Both the position numbers and the translations under genes were made by a program. Of a stretch of DNA of 64,000 bases, positions 53,492 to 63,980 are shown piece after piece. The stretch is taken from NCBI GenBank assembly GCA_022925895.1, contig JAKSYS010000174.1, forward strand, positions 31,886 through 95,885, written 5' to 3'. Position 1 is the first letter of the stretch; each line of letters begins with the position of its first letter. The notes under the pieces were generated by a model. It was not told where the DNA came from. It saw only the letters and a program-made list of their open reading frames with translations, and ran no database searches. The DNA is from Fragilaria crotonensis. Its lineage: Eukaryota; Bacillariophyta; Fragilariophyceae; Fragilariales; Fragilariaceae.

Positions 53492-54840
53492 TTATCTTCT
53501 AAGCAATCTGCATTCTCTTATACTCGGTCGCACACACACATAATGGGCTCCGCTGCGTCAGAAAGCAAGGTCAGTATGTGTAGTGAACAGACGCTGAAAA
53601 CGTAGCTCGTTGCCAACCTCCTCGCAACTTACCGCACTCCCAAATCGTCGACCATGACCGCAAACAGGGGAACCTTTCTCAATACTACACTAGCGCGACC
53701 TTTATCATTGTATGCTTTCATGAACAAGGAATCCTCCCCTTCAATATGGGTGATATTCTTTGGAGTAAGACCACCTGTGACGTAAAGTCCACCAGTTGGA
53801 ATCCACTTCAAGGCCGCGGAGCCGACCTCGGATCCATAAGCACTTTCAACAAAGGAAGAGAATAGAATTCAAGAGTGAGTCATGGGTCATCTGCAGTATG
53901 CAACCTTGCGAGCGCCCACGACCACGGCATGCTCAGCGAGCGAAGAAACATACCTAATCATGATGTCCATGGCAATCCTGCAGATTTCGTTGTTCTTCAC
54001 GTTCTCAGCGACAACTTTCCCTTTCAAGTCGCCAGCATTCATAAACATTTCGTGTATCGTATCGTCTCTCATGTCCACGTGTTCGGGACTTTCTTCCGCC
54101 AAATATTCGTAAACGTTGGCGAGACCGGTGCCCGAGACAACCCGTTCCACTGAGAGACGGTGATCGTAGTTGAACTTGGACATTAAAGACGCTCGCAGCT
54201 TGATTTCCAGGTCGGAGCGAGGATTGAACTCCACGTGACCACCTTCACTTGGGTAACAGGTATAACCGCTCCCATTGTGAGTGAGGAAGCACTCCCCCAA
54301 TCCGGTTCCGGCTCCAACGCAAACTTTGACACCCTTTGGGTCGACCAATTTCGCAGCGTCTTTGGAAAGCTCTCTGATTTTGTCTGGATCGAGAGGGGTT
54401 TCATCCAGATCGAGAGACATACAACCGTATCCTTGTGCAATAAAGTCATTAATGATCAAGCATTTCGTGATCTCGGTAAACGTTTCTTGAACAACATCGC
54501 CGTCGATGGTGATTCCCAGGTTGGTCAAAGTTGCCTTGTTGCCTTCAACGGGCCCGGCAACTGCAAAAACAGAAACAATAACACACTCCTCGGTTGGCTT
54601 GAGTTTCGATTCTTCCCGGCAATATTGAAGAAAGGGACCAATAATCAAGCGTTCAAACGCTCCTACGAGATCTTCACCTTTCTTGAACTCCTTTTCGTTT
54701 TCGTAATCATTTCCTGCGAGCGGTTCTGGATCGGAAGTATCATACAATCTTATGCGACTGTTGGTCCCACCAATGTCTCCAATGAGCAGATAAGTGGTGC
54801 GTGCGTCGCTTGTTGTCGTCGTAATGTCGGTCGTAGCCAT
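53492..54840 (-). CDS. GLK: Glucokinase (bacterial-type GLK family)
   Basis: Exons are 54840-53954, 53842-53633 and 53552-53492, with introns of 111 and 80 nt; 385 residues. It phosphorylates glucose at the entry of glycolysis. Motifs: LLIGDIGGTNSRIRLYD (phosphate-binding loop), INDFIAQGYG with the catalytic Asp132, GAGTGLGECFLT, and PSEGGHVEFNP (sugar-binding Glu and His). Exon 2 brings AYGSEVGSAALKWIPTGGLY and VTGGLTPKNI. Exon 3 gives GVRGAHYV, the usual end of the fold, followed by 14 poorly conserved residues. The length exceeds E. coli Glk (321) but fits eukaryotic-algal versions. No targeting peptide is visible; MATTDITTTT looks cytosolic. The final exon rests on its splice signals and the RGAHY text. 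Confidence 0.9.
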
Positions 54841-54880
54841 GGTTCGATCTTGTTAGGCAATACCAGTCTGGGGGGCGGCC

Positions 54881-56004
54881 ATTGGCCGGAGAAAGCTTAA
54901 TGTCTATATATTTCGATCTATTTAGAATCTATATCGAATATAAAAGTAAACACTTTTGTATACATTTATCTTCATTTGTCCTTCAGCCCCATAGACGTCA
55001 TCCCGTCTTCGATTTTCACCAATCAGACAGCTCAAAAACTCGGCTGTTCGCAAGATCGGCGCTGGCCCGGTTGCCGAATTTTTGTTTGACATACATGGCG
55101 GATGTGTAACATACTTGTGTACGTTGCCGGTATGCTTACGCCGTTTATAATCTGGGTTGGTAAACTCCAAATCGACCCTCAAATATTTTGAAGACAAACC
55201 TACAACCGCTTATTACTCAAAGTCTACGAGTCGATGTCATCTGTCAGCAAATGGCTTATGGTACTACCGGTACTGTTGTACAACACCGCGTTCAATGATT
55301 TAAGGGAGTACTGTAGTATAGCACTATACGTTCGAAAATACATTAGAAATGCGGAGTAGTACACCGTAGATTCTATGCAAGGTACTCGAGTGGTCCAGTA
55401 GCGCAGTACTCGATTGTGAAACCTACAGTACGTTGATACCGGTAGCCTCCTGTTAAAATTGTTGTTGTCCTGGTTCCCTGTCAAAAATGCATTGAATATC
55501 TATCAAAAACAACAAGTTTCATTCCCACAGTTACTACAACTGACTGTAATTGCTACATGCAATACAGACACAGAATGGAAAGTAAGTTAATTAATGAACT
55601 ACAGAGATATTACATGCAGATTGTCTGCAGTTGAGGGTGCATTCGGCCAAATTGCAATTGTGGAGTATTTGTGTGATCAGTTTTCACAATGTGTACGATA
55701 CCCGTAGTTTGAGTACCATTTCTACGTACGCGTGTAGGAGACATACGTAACTCCCGTGGCTTTCAAATTCGGATTTGGGCGCGGCTCCGTCGACATGCAT
55801 TCAAAATGCACCCTCGTAGACCCCAGTTACCCCAAGTAAGTCATATTGGATACACATGGGATGAGATTGTAATTGCACTGAGGGGTTCGTATCGATGACG
55901 TCGAAACGAAGCTACATAAATGTGTACATGTATCGATAAGTATATCTTCGATATAGATTCTAAATAGATCGAAATATATAGACATTAAGTTTTCTCCATT
56001 GGCC
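54881..56004. mobile_element. Foldback/MITE-like element (1.1 kb) with 51-bp terminal inverted repeats
   Basis: The element proper is 54888-55997. The left end starts GGAGAAAGCTTAATGTCT and the right end, on the opposite strand, starts GGAGAAAACTTAATGTCT. The arms match over 51 bp with one mismatch. ATTGGCC is duplicated at 54881-54887 and 55998-56004; the duplication could be read as 7 to 9 bp (CCATTGGCC), which would fit Mutator-like elements. The uninterrupted target is seen in the neighbouring repeat unit at 56489-56505. No transposase frame occurs inside, so it is non-autonomous. Confidence 0.85.
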
Positions 56005-56412
56005 GCGGTTGTTGCACGACGGTAGAGGAGGTAAGATCTATACAGAGTACGGAGTACGGAGTACGATTGCAAAATTTGTACCACGTTATAAGCATTGGAA
56101 TCTGGAATTCAAAATATGTTTTCCAGTACTCTGGACATTGGACATGTAGTTTCTACTGCAAAATTTGTACCACGGAATCTGGAATTCAAAATACATTTTC
56201 CAGTATTTCTAGACAGATCGAACAAACTGGATATGGCATTAACGGAGTACTTGTACATAAAATTGTTGTCCGTTCTACACAACGATTCGTACCACGTTAT
56301 ACAATATACATTTCTGGACACAGTGTAAAAAAGTTTTCATGTAGATTTCTACTGAAAAATTTGTACCATGTACTTTTCTACCGCAAATGCTACGCCAGTA
56401 CGTGGATTATTA

Positions 56413-56475
56413 TATATACCTAAAATAACTCAGATATTGTCAGTACGACAATATCTGAGTTATTTTAGGTATATA
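56413..56475. repeat. Perfect 29-bp inverted repeat (hairpin) at the junction of the two repeat units
   Basis: Arms at 56413-56441 and 56447-56475 (TATATACCTAAAATAACTCA... and its complement) are separated by AGTAC. One arm (GACAATATCTGAGTTAT...) recurs in direct orientation at about 56948, at the end of unit 2. It could be the joint end of two inserted copies or a cruciform-forming site. Confidence 0.9.
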
Positions 56476-56975
56476 CCAGTCTGGGGGGCGGCCATTGGCC
56501 GCGGTTGTTGCACAATGGTAGAGGAGGTCTGGTAAGATCTATACAGAGTACGGCGTACGATTGCAAAAATTGTACCACGTTATAAGAATTGGAATCTGGA
56601 ATTCAAAATACATTTTCCAGTACTCTGGACATTGGACATGTAGTTTCTACTGCAAAATTTGTACCACGGAATCTGGAATTCAAAAAACATTTTCCAGTAT
56701 TTCTAGACAGATCGAACAAACTGGATATGGCATTAACGGAGTACTTGTACATAAAATTGTTGTCCGTTCTACACAACGATTCGTACCACGTTATACAATA
56801 TACATTTCTGGACACAGTGTAAAAAAGTTTTCATGTAGATTTCTACTGAAAAATTTGTACCATGTACTTTTCTACCGCAAATGCTACGTCAGTACGTGGA
56901 TTAAAAAATAAATATATACGATTATTTTTGGAAATACAGTACGACAATATCTGAGTTATCTTAGGTATATCCTAC

Positions 56976-57605
56976 TATATTATAAATTAATTGTGTGCGT
57001 GTGTGCGTGCGTGCGTCCGTCTGTTACGGAGTATGACCACTCTGGGGTACTGGATCAAATGAATACTGTCTGAATTTTTTCACTACGGAGCTTCGCCAGG
57101 GTTGAGTACTGAAAGTAAACAGTAACAGTAAAAGTAGTGGTACGGAGTACGACCAGGTTGGGGGTACTGTACGTCCAGTTTCCTGTAGTAGACACTCCGA
57201 TCAAATGTGAGGTACCCACTAGTATAATAATAATAATGAGTGTGCGGGATGTGCGGTTTTGCTACCGCTACTCGTGTATTTGTGTGCAATCCAAAAAGTG
57301 ACATTTCCTCCGTTGTCGTACTGAAATTCTGTAGAAGCTACGTCAAAAAGATCCAACTCTTGTTTCGTCTCCTGGATTCCTAATTCCATACGACTTCCAG
57401 AATCGTAATTGAGTAGGACCATCACTCTATGACATAGCAATGTAGAATGTAGAGACCAAAGACTCTACACTCTACAGTCTCCTTCAACCTATTGACTACT
57501 ACAATAAGCCAAGAATACCCAATGCCGTACAAGCCGACACACTTGAATCATCGAACCATTATCATCACTAGACTGTAAAAAGATTGGCATGAAATCCTTG
57601 GTCAA
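56976..57605. other. Intergenic sequence with a GTGTGC-type microsatellite, no gene
   Basis: A (GTGTGCGT)-like simple repeat lies at about 56993-57020. The rest shows many GTAC motifs and no conserved frame. Confidence 0.5.
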
Positions 57606-58298
57606 TCAGGGGATGTTGTAGAATCGGACCAAGGCACGATGATGTGCTTTCTTCATAAAATTCAAATCGCCTTGAACCATATCATTCTCCAGCAGTGCAG
57701 TAGAATCAAAGCCATCTTGTATCAAAGTTTTAGAATAGGCGTCGAGATCACATGGATGAAGATCAGGGAGTGCTACCGAAAGCCACGCTTTTGGAATGTG
57801 CAAACGGCTCGACATGGCTTCGCCGTTTGCAAGATCCTTATCCATAATTGGAGACTCTTGTATTCTAATCGTATCATGAGATTCACTTTTCGGTTCAACA
57901 TGAGGACCAGATCCATCGCTCACATCGGTGAGGTTTGGTCTAGTTGAATGTTGTGAAGTTGTTACAGGAGTCGTCCCTGTCGCAGTATTTGCATCATTCC
58001 AATGTGGCTTCGCTTGCTCCTTCATTTCTCGTATTGAATGATAATAGTTCATTCGTTCCAATTGTTCCTCGGCATCTCGAATGGCCCGAAGTGCTTCGTT
58101 CGTATCGTATGGGAGTCGTGCACGATCACGAAAGCCCTGTCGCGTATAGTCGAAGTACGTGGCTCGTTGTGAGCCATCGGGAATACGATGAGCACTCTTT
58201 AAACATTCTCTATACAATTGAAGGACTTTTCGTTTGGCAATTGACGAAGGACGAGAGGCGGACATGGTGGATGGCGACTTTTTGTCGCCAAGAACCAA
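57606..58298 (-). CDS. LYR-motif (Complex1_LYR) protein with a C-terminal SAM-like domain
   Basis: 230 residues from 58298; a second Met at 58265 (MSASRPSS) may be the true start. Residues about 20-90 read KRKVLQLYRECLKSAHRIPD, then FRDRARL and AIRDAEEQLERMN. This is the LYR tripeptide, spaced Arg/Phe and helical pattern of LYR proteins, which assist iron-sulphur delivery or complex I assembly in mitochondria. A Ser/Thr-rich linker follows, then HPCDLDAYSKTLIQDGFDST with LLENDMVQGDLNFMKKAHHR, which resembles a SAM domain's five helices. The pairing of LYR with SAM is unusual. No intron. It is divergent from the next gene with about 300 bp between start codons. Family is moderate to good; SAM is tentative. 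Confidence 0.75.
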   Translation of the reverse strand: MVLGDKKSPSTMSASRPSSIAKRKVLQLYRECLKSAHRIPDGSQRATYFDYTRQGFRDRARLPYDTNEALRAIRDAEEQLERMNYYHSIREMKEQAKPHWNDANTATGTTPVTTSQHSTRPNLTDVSDGSGPHVEPKSESHDTIRIQESPIMDKDLANGEAMSSRLHIPKAWLSVALPDLHPCDLDAYSKTLIQDGFDSTALLENDMVQGDLNFMKKAHHRALVRFYNIP

Positions 58299-58599
58299 AA
58301 TGTGTCGAAGATGAGAAAATCAGAAGCACAGGAGCCCACATACAGTACTTGTACCAGGTAGTTGCACGAAACTCGGAATACAGTAACACAGTACACCGTA
58401 CAAGTACATTTATGCCCTTGCGAGTGGGAAGCCACTGCGATTGATGTACTGTATTCCAAACTCCAAACGCCAACAAGAATCCAATCACTTCAGTCGAATC
58501 TCGAATCTAAGAATTGCACACGTTGCATCTCATCACATAGGTTCTAATAGATTTCACTGTCACCTGCTTGTTCACTAAAGCATTATACCCTTCCTTGCA

Positions 58600-60039
58600 A
58601 TGACGGAATTGAGCTTGAGCACAGAGCTTTCCAACGATTTGAAGAATCGTTTTGCGGCTGCTGGTCAAGACCATGTCTTCCAGTACTACGATACATTGAA
58701 TAACGAGGAAAAGGTCGCATTTGTCTCACAATTGGAATCAATTCCAGTCGAAATGCTAGATTCCTTCGTCCATGGAGGCAAGAGCATTGTATCCAACAGC
58801 GAGTCCGACATTGCTCCCTTTGAAGGATCCGTTGCTTCCATCAATCATCCAAAGTCTCAAACATGGAATGAGCTCGGTTTAGAAGCAATCTCGCAGAGCA
58901 AAGTGGCGGCTCTTGTTTTGGCGGGAGGTCAAGGAACTCGACTAGGATATGATGGTCCCAAGGGATGTTATGATATCAAAATGCCTTCTGGAAAAACTCT
59001 ATTTCAATGGATTGCCGAACGGATTCAAAGACTCAAACAGCTTGCTTACAATTATTCCCTATCCACATCGAATGAAATGGACAATGATGCACAGCCAGAA
59101 TTGCCACTCTACGTCATGACATCTCCATTGAACCATCAAGAAACTGTGGAATACTTCCGAATCAACAACAATTTTGGAATCCAGGTTCATTTCTTCCCCC
59201 AAGGGATGCTCCCATGTCTCGATATGGATGGAAAGATTATATTGGAGGGACCAGGACTTGTAGCCATGGCTCCCGATGGAAATGGTGGGATTTATCCAGC
59301 ACTGGAACGAGAAGGTATGCTCCAGCAGATGAACGAGACTGGTATTCAACACGTCCATGTCTTTTCCATTGACAATGCTCTCTGTCGCCCAGCGGACCCT
59401 TGTTTTGTCGGATATTGCATAGCCATGAATGCGCATGTGGGCAATAAGGTTGTGTGGAAAACCGAACCACACGAACAAGTCGGAGTCATGGCGAGTAAGG
59501 TTGGAAAGAAACCATGTGTTGTTGAATACAGTGATATCACTACCGAAATGGCGGAGAGGACCGACCAAGATGGAAAACTTGTCTTTGGAGCAGCCAATAT
59601 ATGCAATCACTATTACACCCTCGACTTTTTGGCAACGACCGTCATGGAGAACATGCAAAACATGTACCATATTGCCTACAAGAAGATTCCCTACTACAAT
59701 GGATCTGAACTAGTCAAACCCGATACACCCAACGGCATGAAGCTCGAGTCCTTCATATTCGATGTGTTCGAACTCAGTCAGACCATGGCTGTTTTGGAAG
59801 TGAAACGTCAACACGAATTCGCTCCTGTCAAGAATGCGCAGGGGAAGGATTCTCCAGAGACAGCTCGCCAATATCTCTCCGAGGTGGCAAAGGAATATTT
59901 GGAGAACGCGGGTGCCCTGTTGCACGGAAAGGAAGGACAAGGCGGACTGTGCGAAGTGTCACCATTGACATCGTATGCCGGCGAAGGCCTAGAGGAGGAA
60001 TATCGTGGTCGTAGAGTCAAGTGTCCCTTTTTGATTTGA
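58600..60039 (+). CDS. UAP1: UDP-N-acetylglucosamine pyrophosphorylase
   Basis: 479 residues, intact and intronless. It makes UDP-GlcNAc from GlcNAc-1-phosphate and UTP, the sugar donor for N-glycans, GPI anchors and chitin. The nucleotide-binding signature LVLAGGQGTRLGYDGPKGCY is at residues 106-124. Further family text: PLYVMTSPLNHQETVEYF, FFPQGMLPCLDMDGKI, APDGNGGIYPAL, HVFSIDNALCRPADPCFVGY and NGMKLESFIFDVF. The length agrees with human and yeast enzymes (about 480-520). The cytosolic N-terminus has no presequence. The frame is perfectly kept, in contrast to several neighbours. Confidence 0.98.
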   Translation: MTELSLSTELSNDLKNRFAAAGQDHVFQYYDTLNNEEKVAFVSQLESIPVEMLDSFVHGGKSIVSNSESDIAPFEGSVASINHPKSQTWNELGLEAISQSKVAALVLAGGQGTRLGYDGPKGCYDIKMPSGKTLFQWIAERIQRLKQLAYNYSLSTSNEMDNDAQPELPLYVMTSPLNHQETVEYFRINNNFGIQVHFFPQGMLPCLDMDGKIILEGPGLVAMAPDGNGGIYPALEREGMLQQMNETGIQHVHVFSIDNALCRPADPCFVGYCIAMNAHVGNKVVWKTEPHEQVGVMASKVGKKPCVVEYSDITTEMAERTDQDGKLVFGAANICNHYYTLDFLATTVMENMQNMYHIAYKKIPYYNGSELVKPDTPNGMKLESFIFDVFELSQTMAVLEVKRQHEFAPVKNAQGKDSPETARQYLSEVAKEYLENAGALLHGKEGQGGLCEVSPLTSYAGEGLEEEYRGRRVKCPFLI

Positions 60040-61046
60040 GGAGGAACACTACCGGTAGATAAGGGGTGGCCCCCTAGTAGCGATCCCTAATGATCCCTAA
60101 CGATCCCTTACGATGACTGTTGTTGGCAGACCCAACATGTTAAACATTGACACACAACAGTACCGTAAGAGCATATATACAATTGCTCCGTCAGTTGTCA
60201 GTAGTATTGCAAAAATGTAGGAAAAGTACATATAAGTGGCGGCATCTGAATGCATAAACATTTGTGAATCTACAACCAATACGCAAGTCTTGAAGCATTC
60301 CTAGCTCGGCACAAGAGTTTTTTAAATCCATTCTCTCTTACATAGTTCTGGTGTCGATGAGAGCAGACAAAAAGGTGCTATCGCCTATCTAGCCGTGATG
60401 AAAAATGGTGCCGTCATCAGCTAAAACGCTACCACGCACCGACATTCTTTGTGAATGTTCATTATGCACTCAATCATTAGCTTAAGGTCGCTCGAGTGTC
60501 ATCCTTCTAGTTCGGTAACTCATACTAGAATTCACTGCATATAGGCCAAGCAGTCATGTACCCTGATAAGTATGGATGTGCCGATGATGCTCGACGACTA
60601 GCGGCGAATTGGACGCCGTTGCCGTTGCCGAAACGACGTACATTGAAACTCACCAGCAAGGTTATCATCACACACAAGAATGGGAACACGCGCATATCAG
60701 TGGCGACATGAGGACGAAGCAGATTCCGTGGTAGTAGTGACACAACCAACGCGAAGTGTCGTGAGACCTCCTGGCTTGTTACAATTTCGCTCTACTGAAA
60801 AACTGGAGGTGAATCTCACAGACATTGCCATATTCTCGATGAATACCTCTGGTGTTAATAAACAAATGAAGGTCCTATAGCCGTCATAAGAAATGGCGCC
60901 GTAGTAAGCTTAAACACTACCGCACCTGACATCCTCTGTGTATGTTCATAACGCACTCACCGTCAAAACCTCAGGTGTATGGAGATTCGGCGATGACAAG
61001 TGGTGATTTCATCATGCAAAGGTATAGGAAGTACTCGACAAAGGTG
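60040..61046. other. Intergenic region with a degenerate ~100-bp direct repeat
   Basis: Two related segments at about 60376-60475 and 60868-60963 share GGTGCTAT/GGTCCTAT, AAATGGTGCCGT, CTACC(A)CGCACC(T)GACAT and GTGAATGTTCAT-like blocks. They may be remnants of an old insertion. GATCCCTAA is repeated just after the UAP1 gene (60080-60110). No gene is recognised. Confidence 0.45.
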
Positions 61047-62858
61047 CTACAATGCAAGATTCGAAAGGCAGCGACTCGCTTCCGTGGCCAACAACTCGTG
61101 TCGTTGATTTCCAATAGCTTCCGCAGCCCTAATCGATTCAACGGCCTTCATGGCAAGTATAACTGACTTAATCGACGTAGTGCACAGGCTGTTGACACAG
61201 GAAATAGCAATACAAGCACGAAGCGGCGAGTCTTGAGATCTATCGATCTCGGTAAGTAACATTGGGACAAGCACTTCAACAAACCAGCTCTGCTCGTTTA
61301 CCGGACCTTCGAGGCACTTGAATTGAACTGTAAGATTGAGAGACAGCGCAAATACCTTGAGTGCAAGAGTGCGGAGTCGCTCGCCATAATCCATCCCCTT
61401 GTCGTCCGCATCCATGATATGATCCGACGCACGCTGCAAGACGAGGTAAATTTCATCGCGGAGACAAAAGTTATCAATGCCAATCACTACTGCCTTCGCA
61501 GTAATCTCAGACGTCTTGAGAATAGTTTTCATCGGATCGGTCAAGCTACAGAGATCCTCCATACCGAGAACGTTGACATCGATTCTCTTGTCTCGCAAGA
61601 GGTCAACAATTCTGTGCAAGGATGAAATGCAGTCGCCATAAGGATCAATCTTCACAGTCGCTCCTTTCAAGCACTTCATAAATGAGGTGCATGCGACAGG
61701 CTTCGGGCCCGATGGCTTCTCGTGTTGGAATTCCTTGCCTTCGGCAGCGGCGATAATGGAACGGCAGGTATGCATGAAACTGCGAACGGGGCCAGTTCGC
61801 CTTTGCACTTCAACAATCACAGGCTGTCCACCCTCCCCTCCCGCATATAGTCGGATTCGAAAGCTAACAAAGTCTTCAGTTTTGCATTTCGCCCTCGCGG
61901 TGTGATCGCAGAACTCGGCATCAATCGATAGTTTCTGCAAAGCCTGAGAGATCCTCACAGCTACTACGCTGGCATCCGCATCAGGGATCTCCCGATGGGT
62001 TCGTTCAAGAGGAAAGTCCAGTGGTACCAGTTCAAGACATTGAGGCTGAACGTTCCAGTTGGCCGTAGGAATGTTACCACTCCATTCCTTCTCCATAGTT
62101 ACTGAATCAGACCTACCCTTGGATACTCTGGAAGGCAGATTCATCCATGGTACTTGCCCCTTTATCTCGACTTGATCTGGCCTAGCGATTCTTGGGCCAG
62201 AGACAAGCTTCACATGACTGCAATCAAATCCAAAGACCAAGAAAATAATATGAGATACATTGCGTGAGCGAGGTCACGATATCATACAGAAGTACAAGCT
62301 GGTACACCCAATACAGAGTAGCAATGGCGGTAGACTAGTGGGTGAAGTCGCGGTCAAGATCAGATTCAAGTGTCAAATGCGTTGGCATCCAGGAAGGATC
62401 AAACGTGGCGGACTGCGTGGGAGGCGAAAGCTCGAAACTGCAAACGAATTCCCAGGAACATGTCGCATTATGTCAAACAAAATTCGAGACAACATTTATC
62501 CATATGAATATGAGGAACACGTTTCGAAGATAACAAAAGTCGGATATGGAAATGTCGTGGGAATCGTTCAGACAAAGGAACACCGATGAAGTCGCACTGG
62601 TCGATCGGCAAGTTGCCCATGGCGTGTTTCTCGCCTTCGAGGCAACATGAGGAAGGAATCGCCACAGAGGTGACGCAATCTTCTTCATCCGCAGAGCAGC
62701 CAGGTCGGCTTCGCATGCGCAGTCTCACGGCGGACAAGAGAGGAGACTTGAACTGATTTTGCGTAGCCTACTTACCGCAGTTCGGGTCCGTCCTCGGCAT
62801 AGTCACCGTTGCCACTGGTCATGATTGGATAGCGGGCTACGTTCCGATCATCGCTCAT
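61047..62858 (-). CDS. Conserved-looking protein of unknown function
   Basis: Exon 1 is 62858-62776 (MSDDRNVARYPIMTSGNGDY...), then a 558-nt intron (GTAAGTAG to TTTGATTGCAG), and exon 2 is 62217-61047; 417 residues. The joint reads GPELR/HVKLVSG. A region at about residues 110-190 (VVAVRISQALQKLSIDAEFC followed by a KTEDFVSFRIRLYAGGEGGQ-type beta segment) looks like a compact alpha/beta domain. The rest, from about 220, is helical and Leu/Ala-rich, reminiscent of ARM/HEAT helices. I recognise no family and propose no function. Exon 1 could instead belong to another transcript, but the donor, the polypyrimidine acceptor and the matching phase support the model. Confidence 0.6.
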
Positions 62859-63833
62859 CGTCTGGCCCAATTATTGAGAATCTCTTATGGGGTTGAGGTG
62901 CTTCAAATCACTCTGTGGTCAACGCCGACGATTACAATGCCAATTGCCAAGCGAAAGGGGACCTGCACTTGTGATACTTTTCAGGATTACTCCAACGGAG
63001 TAACTCAACTACTACTGCGGGCCTACTAAGAATATCGTACATACGTGGTGGTACCAGAGCCTGGTACCAGTACTCCACTCAATTTCGTCGTGTTCCAGTG
63101 TGTTCCTGAACTTCCTGAACTTCGGTGTCGGAGTACTGTTACAAATTACAAGTACGGGTACTCTGTACCGGTACTCCAGTACCGATGGGCTTTGTCTATT
63201 ATCCAATTATGTGCTGTACGAAGAGGAACATGTATATTTTACATAGTAAAGGACTGTGACATTAATCATGTGTTCTGAAGAGTAGAATGAATATAGTATA
63301 TGACTCGAATAGAACTGAACATGATATCGAATAACAATCCGTCTGTCCCTCTTGTTATATCTCGATATCAACATGCCTGACCAACTGAGAACTGAGTCAT
63401 ACATCGACGTGCCGACTAGGGCACGCATCCAGGACTGGACTTCGGAAAAATCTGGCTTCTTCGTATGATGCATACTGTTTTCCATCGCGTTCTAATAGTA
63501 ATTCAATGCAGATGCAGACCTTGGAATCCTGGTTGTTCCAAAATGACAGGGCTAAGATGTCGAATCTATGCATTTGCATATCTCATATACATCATTGTAC
63601 TACCTGTATAGGAATTCAGGCACAGTCATACATAAAATGGATATTAGCAATTCTCCGTGGTCATACAGTGCGAAGTGCGAATGGCACGGGTATGCCCTGG
63701 AAGGTCCGGCCCAATCAAAAATCCGGGGGTTAAGTAGAGGCAATTGAAATGTGCGCGCCAGCCCGGGGCTGGCTGGCGAGTTACGAAGTTTTTAGCTACC
63801 GTGTTGATCTTTCGAGCCAGCAAGGTTTTTTCA
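62859..63833. other. Intergenic sequence, no gene recognised
   Basis: Dense in GTAC palindromes between 63040 and 63190 (GGTACCAGAGCCTGGTACC). A GC-rich potential hairpin (GCCAGCCC/GGGCTGGC) lies near 63755-63771. No conserved frame or RNA gene is visible. Confidence 0.45.
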
Positions 63834-63980
63834 TCGTCAGCAGATTCGTTTTTTGTCAGCAGATTTTGTCAGCAGATTTCTATCGTCAGCAGATTTGTCT
63901 TTTGTCAGCAGATTCTGTCAGCAGATTTCTATCATCAGCAGATTTGTCTTTTGTCAGCAGATTCTGTCAGCAGATTTCTT
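63834..63980. repeat. Satellite: three tandem 49-bp units built on GTCAGCAGATT
   Basis: Units begin at 63834, 63883 and 63932. Each unit holds three spaced copies of (G)TCAGCAGATT, so the 11-bp core occurs nine times. Units 2 and 3 differ by a couple of bases. The array ends 20 bp before the window edge. Confidence 0.95.

Larger units (their letters stand above)
54861..56975. repeat. Two tandem copies of a ~0.45-kb repeat; first copy split by the foldback element
   Basis: Unit 1 is 54861-54887 plus 56005-about 56445, and unit 2 is 56473-about 56975. Both start ACCAGTCTGGGGGGCGG, run through GGTTGTTGCAC, GTAAGATCTATACAGAGTACGG and a long near-identical part (TTCTACTGCAAAATTTGTACCACG), and end near GTACGTGGATTA. 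The first unit begins about 20 bp upstream of the glucokinase start codon. No coding function is evident. Confidence 0.85.

Noticed and set aside
62753-62775. A 23-nt intron directly after exon 1 of the unknown protein
   Set aside because: It is far below the size of other introns here, and the reading it opens ends in a frame without family character; the 558-nt intron with a polypyrimidine acceptor fits better.
63834-63980. CRISPR-like array
   Set aside because: The spacers between cores are themselves repeated and short, and the genome is eukaryotic; it is a satellite.
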